Made by a program: the position numbers and the translations under genes
Notes under the pieces: model-generated
Seen by the model: only the letters and a program-made list of their open reading frames with translations
Told to the model about the DNA's origin: nothing
The model's database searches: none
In this document: in pieces, positions 1 through 12,800 of the stretch
Layout of the letters: the number at the start of each line of letters is the position of its first letter
How positions within the stretch are numbered: position 1 is the stretch's first letter
Origin: Branchiostoma floridae
Lineage: Eukaryota > Chordata > Leptocardii > Amphioxiformes > Branchiostomatidae
Reading direction: 5' to 3'
Assembly: GCF_000003815.2 (NCBI RefSeq)
Contig: NC_049994.1
Span: 16,166,523-16,230,522, forward strand
Length of the DNA: 64,000 nucleotides

Positions 1-295
1 ACTGAGTAATGTTTATCCTAAAATTGTCTTTGGAATCATAAAAAAGCAGGTGATCTCAAGCAAGTTTAGATCACTGACACAACAGTGTATGTACAATGAA
101 CAGTGGACAACGCTTCAATTGACTGCATCCTAAGGACTGCAACGCTTTCCAATAGCATGCATGTCAGGTATAGCGATACTGAAAGCAAAGATTTGAACTC
201 CAGAGGCAGGGCCGCTAACCACTGGACTACACTCTTGCTTCATGCACTTTTGATAAGTTTTGACAAGTTTTTGGCACCCTACTGTTGGACCTACC

Positions 296-545
296 TGTTT
301 CTGTACTTCAGCTGTGAGCATGCATGTCGGGTGAGCCACACAGCCAAGATACGGACTCACAGCTTCTTAGTCTACAGGCAGGGTTGCTAACCTCTGGTCT
401 ATGCTTGCTACACACACTTTGGAACCTTACTGTTTTTTATTTATTAGGAAATGTGAAAAGTACATTACACAGACTCTCAGGCAGCATTGTTGGACATACA
501 TGTACCCTACTTTTGGAACTACCTGTTTCTGTACTTTGTGCCAGG
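296..545 (-). repeat. Two decayed extra copies of the MARS1 WHEP-exon donor end
   Basis: On the minus strand, 296-324 reads CTGAAGTACAGAAACAG followed by a GTAGGT donor, like the true exon end at 866 (EVQKQ|GT). A third copy sits near 529-545. The flanking intron sequence (GTAGxTCCAAxAGTAGGG) is shared by the two extra copies, so whole blocks of roughly 200 bp were duplicated. A tRNA-like SINE head (TTAGCGGCCCTGCCTC on the minus strand, about 195-235, with a relative near 376-400) is embedded in the blocks. Confidence 0.6.
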
Positions 546-583
546 GCAGTTTGTCTCAATGATATTTACCAGTCCTATCTCCG

Positions 584-831
584 AAGTACCTGAAACTTAT
601 GTTACAATTTAAGACTTTATATCCGTACACAAATTAAAGCGCTTAGTAATTTCCAGAACGGAAGTGTGACTTAGGTTTTGGGTCATTACACTTGAGAAGG
701 ATCAGAGGACTGATCGAAAGCTTGTTGGTAAGCGCTTTAATTTGTGTACGGATACAAAGAAAGTCTTAAATTGTAACATAATGTTGACTACCGTCACAGA
801 TGAACTTACATTCAAGTACCTGAAACTTACA
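584..831. mobile_element. Palindromic MITE-like element, copy 1
   Basis: About 45 bp at 602-646 (TTACAATTTAAGAC, then ATCCGTACACAAATTAAAGC) is the inverted complement of 728-779, giving a long hairpin with a loop that contains CAGAGGACTGATCGAAAG. The insertion is flanked by a direct repeat AAGTACCTGAAACTTA (about 585-600 and 816-831), which looks like an unusually long target duplication or a pre-existing repeat. A second family member lies at 10697-10967. It has no coding capacity. Confidence 0.65.
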
Positions 832-865
832 TGAGAAGACTTTACAAACATATCGTTGAACGTAC

Positions 866-3800
866 CTGTTTTTGTACTTCAGCTGTGAGCCTGTCCACCT
901 CAGCCTGGTCCACTTTAACAGGTGCAGCATTCTGCACAGGTGGGGCAGCAGTCTTACTCTGCAGGGAGAGGACAGGACAAGGAGTCTGAGATATCATTAC
1001 ATTCTTTGCATCCAAGAGTAGAGTGTCACCAACATACCAATTTATATATTAGCTCCTTTGTTCTTTTTTTAAAGCAAATATCAAGCAATATGAAAACAGA
1101 CAGCTGTGAAAAAACTTGAATTTGGTCGTTTTCAATCTCTGAAACTGTGTGTACAGCTACAAGCGTGTAGACTTTATCTCAAAGATAATTCTGTTTTCAC
1201 GTTGATCTTCTGTAGTACTGTTAGTAGTTTTTTAAACCCAAGTATTGACAAATTTAGCTTTGCTATTCTCAAATAAAGTTCTTTTTGATCAAGTAGCAAT
1301 TTCATTTCTTATCATCTTTTTTTCTTTACAATCCTATAGCTTCTCAAGTTGGCATCCAATGATGCTTTTTTAAGGTGAATAGATGTCATTTCAATCCTGT
1401 TAAAAAATCACCAAGAAAATTTCTCTTCACTTTTCACACCTACCTTCTTGTCTTTTTCCTGTCTCTCCATCTGTGTGCCAGCAAATTTCTTCTTCAGTTC
1501 AGCCATAGTGGAGGCCTCTATCTTCTGGAACAGTGGGCTGGGCTGCAGGAGAGAAGACAGAACTTTTCATCGATTTTCTTATGTGAAAAGTGGTCTTCTT
1601 TAAACTATAGGACTGTACAGGTGCAAGTTAAAACATTTGATGAATAAATCACACAATAACATGCGTGAAATTTCACAGTTCAGCAGTACTTATTTCATAC
1701 CTCTACAAAAGACACCATTCCAGAAATATCTAGACAGTTGTTCATTTCCTTTCTCGTTTACAGTCATAGTTTAAACCACTGACAGTATAAGAAGCTCTTG
1801 GTTTACAACTGACAACTATAATATTATGAATTTCTAAATATGGAAAAAAATTATTTACAAGGGGAACAAATAAATTCTAGGGTATGGCTATGCCTAAAAC
1901 GTGTACATTTCACATTTGATACCTTTCCAATCTTGTGTCCGGCTTGTAGTTGACACACAAATGTGTCTGTGAGGATGTTGACCTCAGCGGGGGCCTGTAG
2001 CTGTTGCTGGATGGTGTGACTGGTAGCAGGCATGTACGGCTGAACCATCACTGACAGGAGACAGGCCACGTTAGCGGCCAAACCGATCACAGTTCCTGCT
2101 CGCGCTCTGAAGGGAAAAACATACACACACAACCGTAAGTGTAAGTGTTCGCAGTGTGGAAGCTTGTTGCTGGATGGTGTGACTAGTAGCAGGCATGTGC
2201 GGCAGGACCATCATAGACAGCAGACAGGCCATGTTAGCGGCCAGACCGATCACTGTCCCTGCTCGTGCTCTGAAGGGAAAAACATACAACTGTAAGTTTC
2301 AAAGTGTTTGCAGTGTGGGGGCCTGTAGCTGTTGCTGAATAGTGTTACTAGTGGCAGGCATGTACGGCTGCACCATCACTGACAGAAGACAGGCCACAGT
2401 TCCTGCTCGTGCTCTGTGGGGAAGGAATATTCCAGTTTGTGAGAGGAATAAAAGAGTATACCAAACACTATTCCACAACCATTTATCAACAGCATCACTA
2501 CTGTAGTTACCCATGACTATGACCCAGGGTTGTAGTTACAACACACACACAAACAGATAGAGACACACTCACATGCAAATACACACACACAGATACTCAT
2601 ACAGACACACAAACATACAATACAGACACACAAACACTCTTACAAACAATCACAGACACACACATACACATACACACACCACACATACACATACACACAC
2701 CACACATACACACACGCACACACACAAAGAACAGACAAACACACACACATACAGGGACAAACTCACACACACACACACACACACAGACACACATGCACAC
2801 AAACAAACAAACACACACACACTCACGCACACACACAGAGTTGTACTTACTTCTCGCCCGGGTTGCCCTTGACCAGTACCCAGGGTTTCTGTCCCTGGAT
2901 GTACTGGTTACCCAGACGAGAGATGTTCAGGATTCGTACCAAACCCTCCCTCAGTCTGAAAAACAACAGCGGAAACCATTATTTTGACTGGTAAAATGAT
3001 TGAAGACAAACCAAAGCAATATCTCAATCCTATTTTGATTACTCAGTTGTTTACTCAGGAACACAAAGACAGAAATGTTAGGCTAAGCATAAAAGTTCAC
3101 CTGATATGGTATATCGTAAGGAAAGAGTTCAAAAACATGTCAAAGACATGTATTTTTTCCAACACATTTGGGATGGACTCTGTAACTAGTCCTTCCACCT
3201 CCTATTAACTGAGAAGATCAGAAGACTGATCTAAAATTCCATGAGTGACTGTGAGCCCAGTTTCTTTGTGTTGGAAAACAGTTCTATTTTCAAAATACTG
3301 AAAGTTGAACTCTCCTACAAAGATAGAAACATTAAAAGATCTTCAAATAGTTTTTACACCAACCTGACTTTCTCCAGACACTGTATGAAGGCCTGCAGTT
3401 CCCTGTTGACCTGAGCTAACAGCTGTCCGTCATCTTCTGTCACATCTACAGCTGGTATCACGCCTTGGAAGAAGTTACTCACAAACATCAGGGCCCTGCA
3501 GAGAAATACAAGTCAAAGTCAAAGTCCTTTCTGCGCCTGATGGCCCATCTCCATTTCAGTAGCCCTTGGGCCACACAACTTTGTGCAATCACTACACACA
3601 ACAGCTGGCTAGTCCACTGGTAGTGATGTGTGTTCAGCTTCCATTCTCTTTCCCAAATGCTGAGTGCTAAGCAGAGAAAGCAGCATGTACATGTACCATT
3701 TTCAAAGTATTTGATGATATCACTTAGCCGGGGATCAAACTCACGACCTACCAAATGATAGGCGAACACTCTACCCACTCGGCAAATGCACTCGGTGCAG

Positions 3801-6800
3801 GGAAATACAGAGTGATACAAATGCTTTCTATCTCCTCCGTTCAATTGAAGATAGCAGACTTCACCCCTTTACCCAATATACCATAGAGCTGTAGACAAAA
3901 ATAGCAGCACTGAGGATGTATGGCAATGCTGTGTTGCATACTTTGGGAATTCTGATTCTAAACAAATATTGGTACTCATAAGAGACACATACTGTAATTC
4001 CTGATTTTTTCACTGTACTGTTATGTTCACGGTTTTCACTGTGAACACTGTAACGTGAACTTATCATTACTGATAACAAATAATATAAGAGACTTTTTCA
4101 TGTCCACATGCAGGAAACGTGAACATTTAGTTCCGAGAACAAGTTAAATTTCTCAGACCGTGAAAATTTGGTACCGAGAAGACAAAGTGAATTACAGTAC
4201 AAAGATAGACAAGCCAAGAGTGTCTTCAACATTTTAGCAGGTCTTTGGTATGACCTAGCAAGCAGGGCTATACCCTACAACCTAGTAAGCACTCTACGCC
4301 AGTTTCCTCACTACTAAGCAATCCTGACTGTCCCAGTAGGGCTCGTGGTTAACTATGTCCCGATGTCCCGGGGCCACTAAAATTTAGGCCGGGACAACTG
4401 AAAAATCTTTTTGGGACACTTTTGGGACAATAGGAAAATAATCAACGAATCAACATCAGAATGTCCGATCTCCCCGCGGCCCGCGGTTGTCAGGCGTGCG
4501 TACTCTGACTTACAGTTGTTGTAATACATAATTTCTGAAAATAGGGTTGGGACAGTCCATCCTCACTTCGGGACAGTTGAAATTCATTTTTGGGACAATG
4601 CTGGGACAGTAGGGAAAAAAGTCAATTTTGAGGCCTGCCCAGTAGCTCACCTATTGACGAAGTTGCCCAGGTTGTTGAGAAGCTCGCTGTTGTTCTTGGT
4701 CATGAAGTCTTCCCAACTGAAGGTGCTGTCCTGTGGTAGGAGGTAAAAATAAGGTTGGGTTCTTTTTTTTAATTTTTTTTTTATTGGGTTTTCAAATAAA
4801 CAAAGATAAAGAAGAGTTGGGGGACCATCCAACAAAATGACAGCAAAAATAACAAAAGTGATTTCAATATAGCCATAACAATAATGAACTTAGATTCAAA
4901 AAATAATATGAGAACTTAAAACTGTAACAGTAATGAACTTGGATTCAACAGTGATATAACAGATCTCAAACCATAACAATGATGAACTTAGATTCAAAGT
5001 AATATAACTGAGATCTCAAACCATAACAATAATGAACTTAGATTCAAAAGTAATATAACTGAGTTCTCAAACCATAACAATAATGTCTATGAACTTAGAT
5101 CTAAAAAAAATAATAATATAACTGAGATATCAAACCATAACAGTAATGAGCTTAGCTTAACAACCAATATGACTTTTTCTTCATATCTGTACATCCCCCC
5201 TGGAAGAGTTACAGGGAGGGAAGGCAAATCAGCACCAAGGCCAGATGGGTCCTTTCCTTGGTTCTGAAAGTGTTGTGATTGTTGCCTTATAATGTAAGGG
5301 AAATCGTGCTCTTTCAAATGACATTTGAAATTCAACTGTATGTTCAGCAGAAAAAAGTTAAAAATTGGATTTTCAACATGGCCGCCTTCAAATCTGGAAA
5401 CTACTTCCTAATGTAAACTGACCAGTGGCTACATTCAACAGGGCTTAATGAACTCTACATTGTATAGAAGCAGCACAATTCTATAGCCTTTTTCCTACAA
5501 GAAATCATCAGATAACACGAGAAACTTTGTACCTGACTCTCTGGTCGGACAAACAGCAGGTAGAACCTGTAGATGTCTGCAGGTATCCCAGTGTCCTTTG
5601 CATTGTTACCAAACACGCCCACGCCGCGACTCTTGGAGAACTTCCCATCTTCGTAGTTCAGGTACTCTGGAATATTACAGGAGAAACATGTCATGAAAAT
5701 ACTTGTGACAGTTTCTACTACATCTCCTGCTCAAAGATTAAATTTATTCACTTACCTGTACAATTACAACAATGTACTGTCCCTTTTACTACCACACAAG
5801 GCAAGTTTATGCATTCAAGTTCAGACACTCAATTTGTATAGTCTTCATTTTATTTCTGTTATTACCTCCATGAAATGTCATGGAGGTTATATTTTACCCA
5901 GCGTTTGTCTGTCTGTGTGTCTGTGTGTTTGTAAACAAGATAACTCAAGAACGGTTGGATGGATTGGTTTCATACTTGGTGTGTTGGTAGGGTGTGATGA
6001 AAGCTGGAAATGATTAGATTTTGGGCCCCCTAGCGGCTTTCCTTGGTACTGCAGCTCAACTTCCGGGTTTGCTATCTCGGTGTTCTGAGCATGCTATGGT
6101 CACGATTTTGGGGTGTTAGATAGCTCTTGTGCTCAGAAAGAAATGACATAAGTTTGAGCCCCCTAGCGTCCGGTTTGGGATAGCAGGGGCATTTTTGTCA
6201 AAAACTTCTGAAGACGATAACTCAAGAAGGGAATAACGGATTTTTATGATTTTTTATATGCAGGTACCTTAGATAATGTTGTACAAGATAAAATACTAAT
6301 TATGCAAAATAGGAGTACATTTGCATAATTAATGAGAATATTCTATCATAGCAGTTTTTTCAATGTATCTCTTGTCCCGGACGTGATATGGTCGTGAAAT
6401 TTGGGTGGTAGATAGCTTTAAGCGTCATGACAAAGTGGGGCAAGTTTCAGTCCCCTAACAATTAATTGTAGAACTGCAGGGGCATTTTTGTCAAGACACT
6501 CCAAAGAGGATAACTGCAGAAAGGAACGACGGATTGCCTGCATTTTAGGTATGCAGGTAGCTTGGGCAAAGATGTTCATAATGATATGCATTTTATACAA
6601 ATGAGGACTTAATTTGCATAATTAATGAGTAAATTGTATAATTCCATTGTTTGCAATAACTGGACTTCGATAAATGTAACACTTGTTAATTATAATCAGT
6701 GGAACATATGCAGATATCAAATATGCAAATGATGAACTTATTTGCATAATTTATGCAAAAATTGCAAACCAACTTAATGATTAATGATCTGAATTGGGAA

Positions 6801-9800
6801 TTTTACTTGTGACATGTTTACTGTACGTTTGTCAATGATGAACAACACCATGCATTAATCATGTTAATATTAAGTCATTTGCATGAAATTAACAAAAGCT
6901 CTAAATACTCATGGAGGTATGAGGTTGCCGAACTCTAGTTTCTTTAATTTCTTTATGAAAAAAATACCACAAAAGACAAGACCATAGCATGTACAGAACA
7001 AACAACATAAAAAAGACAGTAAGTAGCTGAGTAAGTTCTGCTGCAGTACCAAGAAAAATGGCTATATAGCCAGAAATCAACTTTGACCTTCATTCTGTCA
7101 ATCCACTAAATACAAGTATCATGATCAAAATCAATCAATAACTTCTTGAGTTATTCTATCCTATATATGCTGAAGCACAGACACATACACAACATGAATG
7201 AATGAATGAATGAATGGTTTATTAAAAAATGTAACCTCGCAGCCAGAGGCTGAATTATGTATACGGTACAGGCGTGGCAAAATAGCATGTCTCAACTTAT
7301 CATACACTTTAAAACTTTAAGACAATAAAATCGACTATTCCCACCGTTATCATCAGTTGTTAAGGAGGCGGACTAAATAACATCTCCTCATGGAGGTAAT
7401 AAAGAATATATAATTACCAGTAGCCTGTAGATGGTTGACAAGTGTGTAGTTATCCTCAGCACCCAGCAGACTACAGGGGAACACCACGCTGTGGAAAGGA
7501 ACGTTGTCCTTCGCCATGAAGTTGTACAACGTCACCTGTGATGAACACATCAAGGTAGAATATGAAGTTTTTAACTTTCATCCAACAGTAAGAAAAATCC
7601 CTCACCATACAAACTGCACAGTCCCATCAGCTTTCATTGATTTACAAGAGTGAGTAGTGTGCTTGTCATGCATTCAATAAGTTTGAGTTCAATCCATGGC
7701 CAAGTAATTTCTGCAGTATGGGTTCATCAGGTAACTATTTCTGCAGTATGGGTTCATCAGGGAACTATTTCTGCAGTATGAATTCATCAGGGCACTATTT
7801 CTGCTGTATGGGTTCATCAGGATAGCTATTTCTGCAGTATGGGTTCATCGGGTAACTATTTCTGCAGTATGGGTTCATCAGGTTAACTTAGTTACCATAC
7901 AAACTGTCCAGTCCCATTGGGTTTCAATGACCACTTGCAATGGCCAAGTGAGTTTTCATTTTTCCTTTGATAGGTTACATCTAAGTTCGATTGCCTGCCA
8001 TGTCATACCAAAGACTTTACAAAAGGTACACAGTGCTTTCTGCTTAGGACTCAGCATTTGTGGACTAGCCCCCTGCTATAGCTGTGTGGCCCAGGGCTAT
8101 TGAAACTGAACTGAACTCGAAACAACATAAGAAAGCAGAGTCAGGGGTGGGGTGATAGTCTGTACAAGGAGTGAATATGGTAATTTATATTCAAGTTTTA
8201 CTCTATTATAGTAGAAGCCATTTAATTGCACAATGGATAAACGCAAACCTCTGTTAACTGCACAAAATACCATGGTGGTGCGGTCCAGTTTAATAACTTC
8301 GCTTTGTTCCACCATTTGAATAATTGCATGAAATGCACTCTGGCAAATGGCGTGCGCAATTAAGCAGCTTCTACTGTAGTCTGTTTTCATCTTGTTATTG
8401 TTGGGCCGACTACTCACTCTTTGCAGCCAGGGGCTGAATTGCGAGGGTCTGGAGCGAGCTGCCATTCGGCTCAATACGACCTCAATACGACCTCAATACA
8501 ACCTCAATACGACCTCAATAGGACCTGAATGCGACCTCAATACGACTTCAATACGACCTCAATACGACTGTTGCTTGCTTCAATTTTGTCTCAACATATC
8601 TGAGAACAATTCAATAAGATAACTTGATGTGGTCTCACCTGTTGTGGATTCTTCCACCACTTCTCCCACTGGTCGGTGTAGTTAGCCGTTATAGACAGGT
8701 AGCCAATGGGAGCGTCAAACCACACGTAGAAAACCTAGAAAGACATTATGCATACAATATACTTTTAGCTGATGTTCTTGTTCAATCTTCATATCTACAT
8801 GTACATGTATCTCTTTCTCTCTATATCTGTAAGTACAAAATTCCTTCTACCTTTTCATTTAACCTCTTTAATTTTTATTTTCCAGCCTTGTCATTCATTT
8901 AGTCACTCACATTTTGCAATAATATAGCAATTCTCTTTCTCCTCCTCTCTCCCCTTCTTTTCCTCTTCTCTCTCTCTTTCCCTCTCATCCCTGTAGTTCA
9001 CTTACCTTTTCCGTGAACCCCTCCAGAGGCACTGGAGTTCCCCATTTCATGTCACTCATTCTTTCACCCTCTCCCTCCTTCCTTCTTTCACTCACTCATT
9101 CCATTTCTCTCTCCTCTTCCATTCCATACCTTTTCCATAAACCCCTCCAGAGGCACAGGAGTTCCCCACTTCATGTCACTTCTCACTCACTCACTCACTC
9201 CCTCCACTTCTCTAATTTTTCCCTCTCCCCCTCCATTCCATACCTTTTCCATGAACCCCTCTAAAGGCATGGAAGTTCCCCACCTCAGTTCACACAATAC
9301 TCACTCACTCAATCATTTACTCCATTTCTATTCCCCTTTAACTCTGACTTTCTAATATTCTTTCCCTCCCTCTCTCTCTATATATATATCCCTGAGGTTT
9401 GTCTTACCTTTTCCGTAAACCCCTCAAGAGGCACAGGAGTTCCCCACTTCAGGTCACGCGTGATGCAGCGGGGCTTCAGCCCATCCCTCACCCACGACCT
9501 TGTGATGACCTTGGCATTGTTGGACCAGTCGTCCGTCGGGTAGATGGTGTGAGATAAGCTGACAGGGCGGGCTCCAACTGGGCAAACAGGGAGGATTGAA
9601 CCATCGTTATCGTTATCGGGAGGGCCAACTACTCTCTCTTCACAGACAGAGGCTGAATACTGAGGAGCTTACAATCACACAGTACCCATTACCATGGTAC
9701 TGAAAATTCTGAAATATTCTATGAAGCAGACATAGAGATATTGGTTTCATGCATGAGAGAGGTGAGGTAAACTACAAAACAACCCGACACACTTTTGAGT

Positions 9801-12800
9801 ATATCAAAGAATGTTTATATCTCACAAACAATAGTGTGAACAAGAGTTCAGAGACCTCATACCTACACGAAAATTCAGTTTTTTTGTAAATTTCCTGTTT
9901 TATATTGTCTAATTGATTATGCAAATATCACTGTAGTAAGCGAAAATCTATTTTAAATGATGGCCTTCTCTACAAAGAAGTCGACCCGCAGATAGCAAGT
10001 CAACCCGCAGGTAGCAAGTCAGCCCGCAGGTAGCAAGTCAACCCTGCCGCCAGCAAGTCAACCCTGCAGCAAGCAAGTCAACCCCGCATTAAGCAAGTCA
10101 ACCCCGCAGCAAGCAAGTCAACCCCGCAGCAAGCAAGTCAACCCCGCAGCAAGCAAGTCAACCCCGCATTAAGCAAGTCAACCCCGCAGCAAGCAAGTCA
10201 ACCCCGCAGCAAGCAAGTCAACCCCACAGCAAGCAAGTCAACCCCGCAGCCAGCAAGTCAACCCCGCAGCAAGCAAGTCAACCCCGCAGCAAGCAAGTCA
10301 ACCCTTCAGCAAGCAAGTCAACCCCGCAGCCAGCAAGTCAACCCTGCAGCAAGTAAGTCAACCCCGCAGCAAGCAAGTCAACCCCGCAGTAAGCAAGTCA
10401 ACCCCGCCGCCAGCAAGTCAACCCTGCAGCAAGTAAGTCTACCCTGCAGCCAGCAAGTCAACCCCACAGCAAGCAAGTCAACCCCGCAGTAAGCAAGTCA
10501 ACCCTGCAGCAAGCAAGTCAACCCTGCAGCAAGTAAGTCAACCCTGCAGCCAGCAAGTTGCTTCCTGATTTTCTGCAAAAAATTCAAGTCTCACCTTGGG
10601 CAGGTCCAGAAAGAGATGTTCTGATGTCTGCACCACTGGCGTCTTACTGCATAGCTTACATCTGGGTTTCTGTGGACAATAGAACAGACACAACTTGAAT
10701 GTAAATTCATCTGTGACGGTAGTTAACATAATGATACAATTTTAAGACTTTTTATCCGTACACAAAACAAGCTTTCGATCAGTCCTCTGATCCTTCTCAA
10801 GCTGTAATGACCCAAAACCTAAGTCAGTAAAGGGTCAAAGGTACTTGGTAGTCGGTATCGGCCCCCGTCTCGGTTAAGGTCATTACAACTTGAGAGGGAT
10901 CAGAGGACTGATCGAAAGCTTGTTGGTAAGCGCTTTATTTTGTGTACGGATAAAAAGTCCTAAAATTGAATCAGAACAGGCACAAGACACAACTCATAGC
11001 CCTGCAGTTTGCATATGTGTCTTACTTATATTACAATACGATGACATGCCTCTTTATTTGGGAACAACAGTGGGACTTGGGATACTCTACTAGTGCACTA
11101 GCACTTGCCATCGTGTAGTCCATGTTACAACTTATAGACCATGGTGGAAGCATACTACAATTTGTACAAACAAACAGTTGTGTATGGATCACTACCAAAA
11201 GTCTCTACAAAAGTGAAACAGCGTCGGCTGTGCCTTGCGGGGTATGTCGCTCGTGGCAACGAACCAGCTGACTCTTGTTGTGGTCCCCCGACACTAAGAG
11301 AAGGGTTGGCCACCCAAACACAACTCATTGAGGCAGAAACAGGGCTGGAAAGGCAAAGGCTTCTCTCTGCGATGAAAGACAAGCAGTTCTGAAAGACTAA
11401 ACTCGTCTGTTCCACCTCACAAGAGGATGAATGATGATGATGAGCATTTGCCTTGCATTGAAATTTCATCCCTGACCAAGTTAAACTAAGGACTTTAAAA
11501 ATGGTACATGAACATGCTGATTTCTTTGCATCAGTTATAACATGGCACTACAACGAAGAGACCTACACTTAAGCTATGGAGGCTCTTTAATGATACGGGA
11601 CAGATCTGACTCATTCTAAGACTGAGGAGCTAATGGTTCTCCAAGCGGTTTTCCAGAAACTGCATATTCTGGAGCTAAACTAAGAAGAAAACCTATGATT
11701 TGCATATCATTTCAAGGCCTCATTTGCTGTCTGGTCACATTAAACCTGAACTGGAAGTGACCTTAACAAACAGAAGAAGAATTTTGGCACAAACCTTGAG
11801 TTCAGTTGCGTTGATGAGTTTGCCACATTTGTCACACTGGTCGCCCCTGGCGTCGTCATAGTTACACAGCGGACACGTCCCCTCGACAAACCTGTCAGCC
11901 AGGAACCTAAAAACAAACACAAACAGTTTCCATGGTTACACAGTGGACAATGTACTATCAGTATTCATTACTAGTCTCAGGCTGATAAATCACATCTAAA
12001 GTGCGATAAAAGATGAAATTGTGTAGTTCAGTATTATTTGTTTGTGTAACATTGTACATGTACCAATTTAAAACAAACATATTAGTATTACATGGTGGAC
12101 ATCTTTACATGCTGCATTGAAGCTTTGTCAAATTGTGTAACGTTTACTTAACAGTTTATACATATTGCTGTTGTTGCTAATCATTTTATGATACATGGAT
12201 GCCACCTAACAGAACCTAGAAGCAACGCTAGTTCAACTTTATCCACTGGGTAACCTTTATCCGTTATATACGAAATCGGAGTATTCAGGGATATCAAGTT
12301 GACTGAAAGGCGAATCAGACTGAAATGCTATGAAAATATTGAAAATTGAAAGCAACAGCCATCGACTAGGACAGTCCCTAGCTCGTTTCTAAATACAACG
12401 GATATACATGTAGGTTACCATGTGGATAAAGGTAAACTACCGTTACTGCAAAACTCTCCTCCTTAATTAGTGTGATACATTGTGTGAAAATGTAAATGTT
12501 CTTAAGACCCACTTGTCACATTGTTGGCACTTGAGCTGCTCTACAGTTTCTGTCAGAAGGAAATTCCTTTTGTGGAGTCTCCAGAAAATGTCCTGGGCTA
12601 TCCTGGAAAAAAAAAGACAAAAAGACTGAGTATAAAACCTGGCCTACATACTTAGATAGTTAGTCATCCATTGCCAACTACACATAGGGTAAAGAAGACA
12701 AAAATTGTTCCAGCAGCTTTTTTTGGTACATGTAACTAAGTCATGTGCAGTTGGTGCTTTACAAATGACATATAAATTACTCTGGTGTGTTACGCCGAAG

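Noticed and set aside
1..865. Second half of the WHEP domain of MARS1
   Set aside because: Searched on the minus strand for the K-rich helix that should follow EVQKQ; only duplicated donor fragments and SINE/MITE sequence were found, so the exon must lie outside the window.
2573..2872. Threonine/histidine-rich reading frames
   Set aside because: Translation of a CA microsatellite; similar frames occur at 60259-60629.
3700..3795. A tRNA gene
   Set aside because: A and B boxes are present, but the acceptor and anticodon stems do not pair well and a SINE body follows.
8392..8622. Frame with Asn-Thr-Thr-Ser-Ile repeats
   Set aside because: Product of the 11-bp tandem repeat in a MARS1 intron, with no coding context.
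9975..10560. Possible CRISPR-like array
   Set aside because: Contiguous 20-bp units without unique spacers, in an animal intron: a minisatellite.
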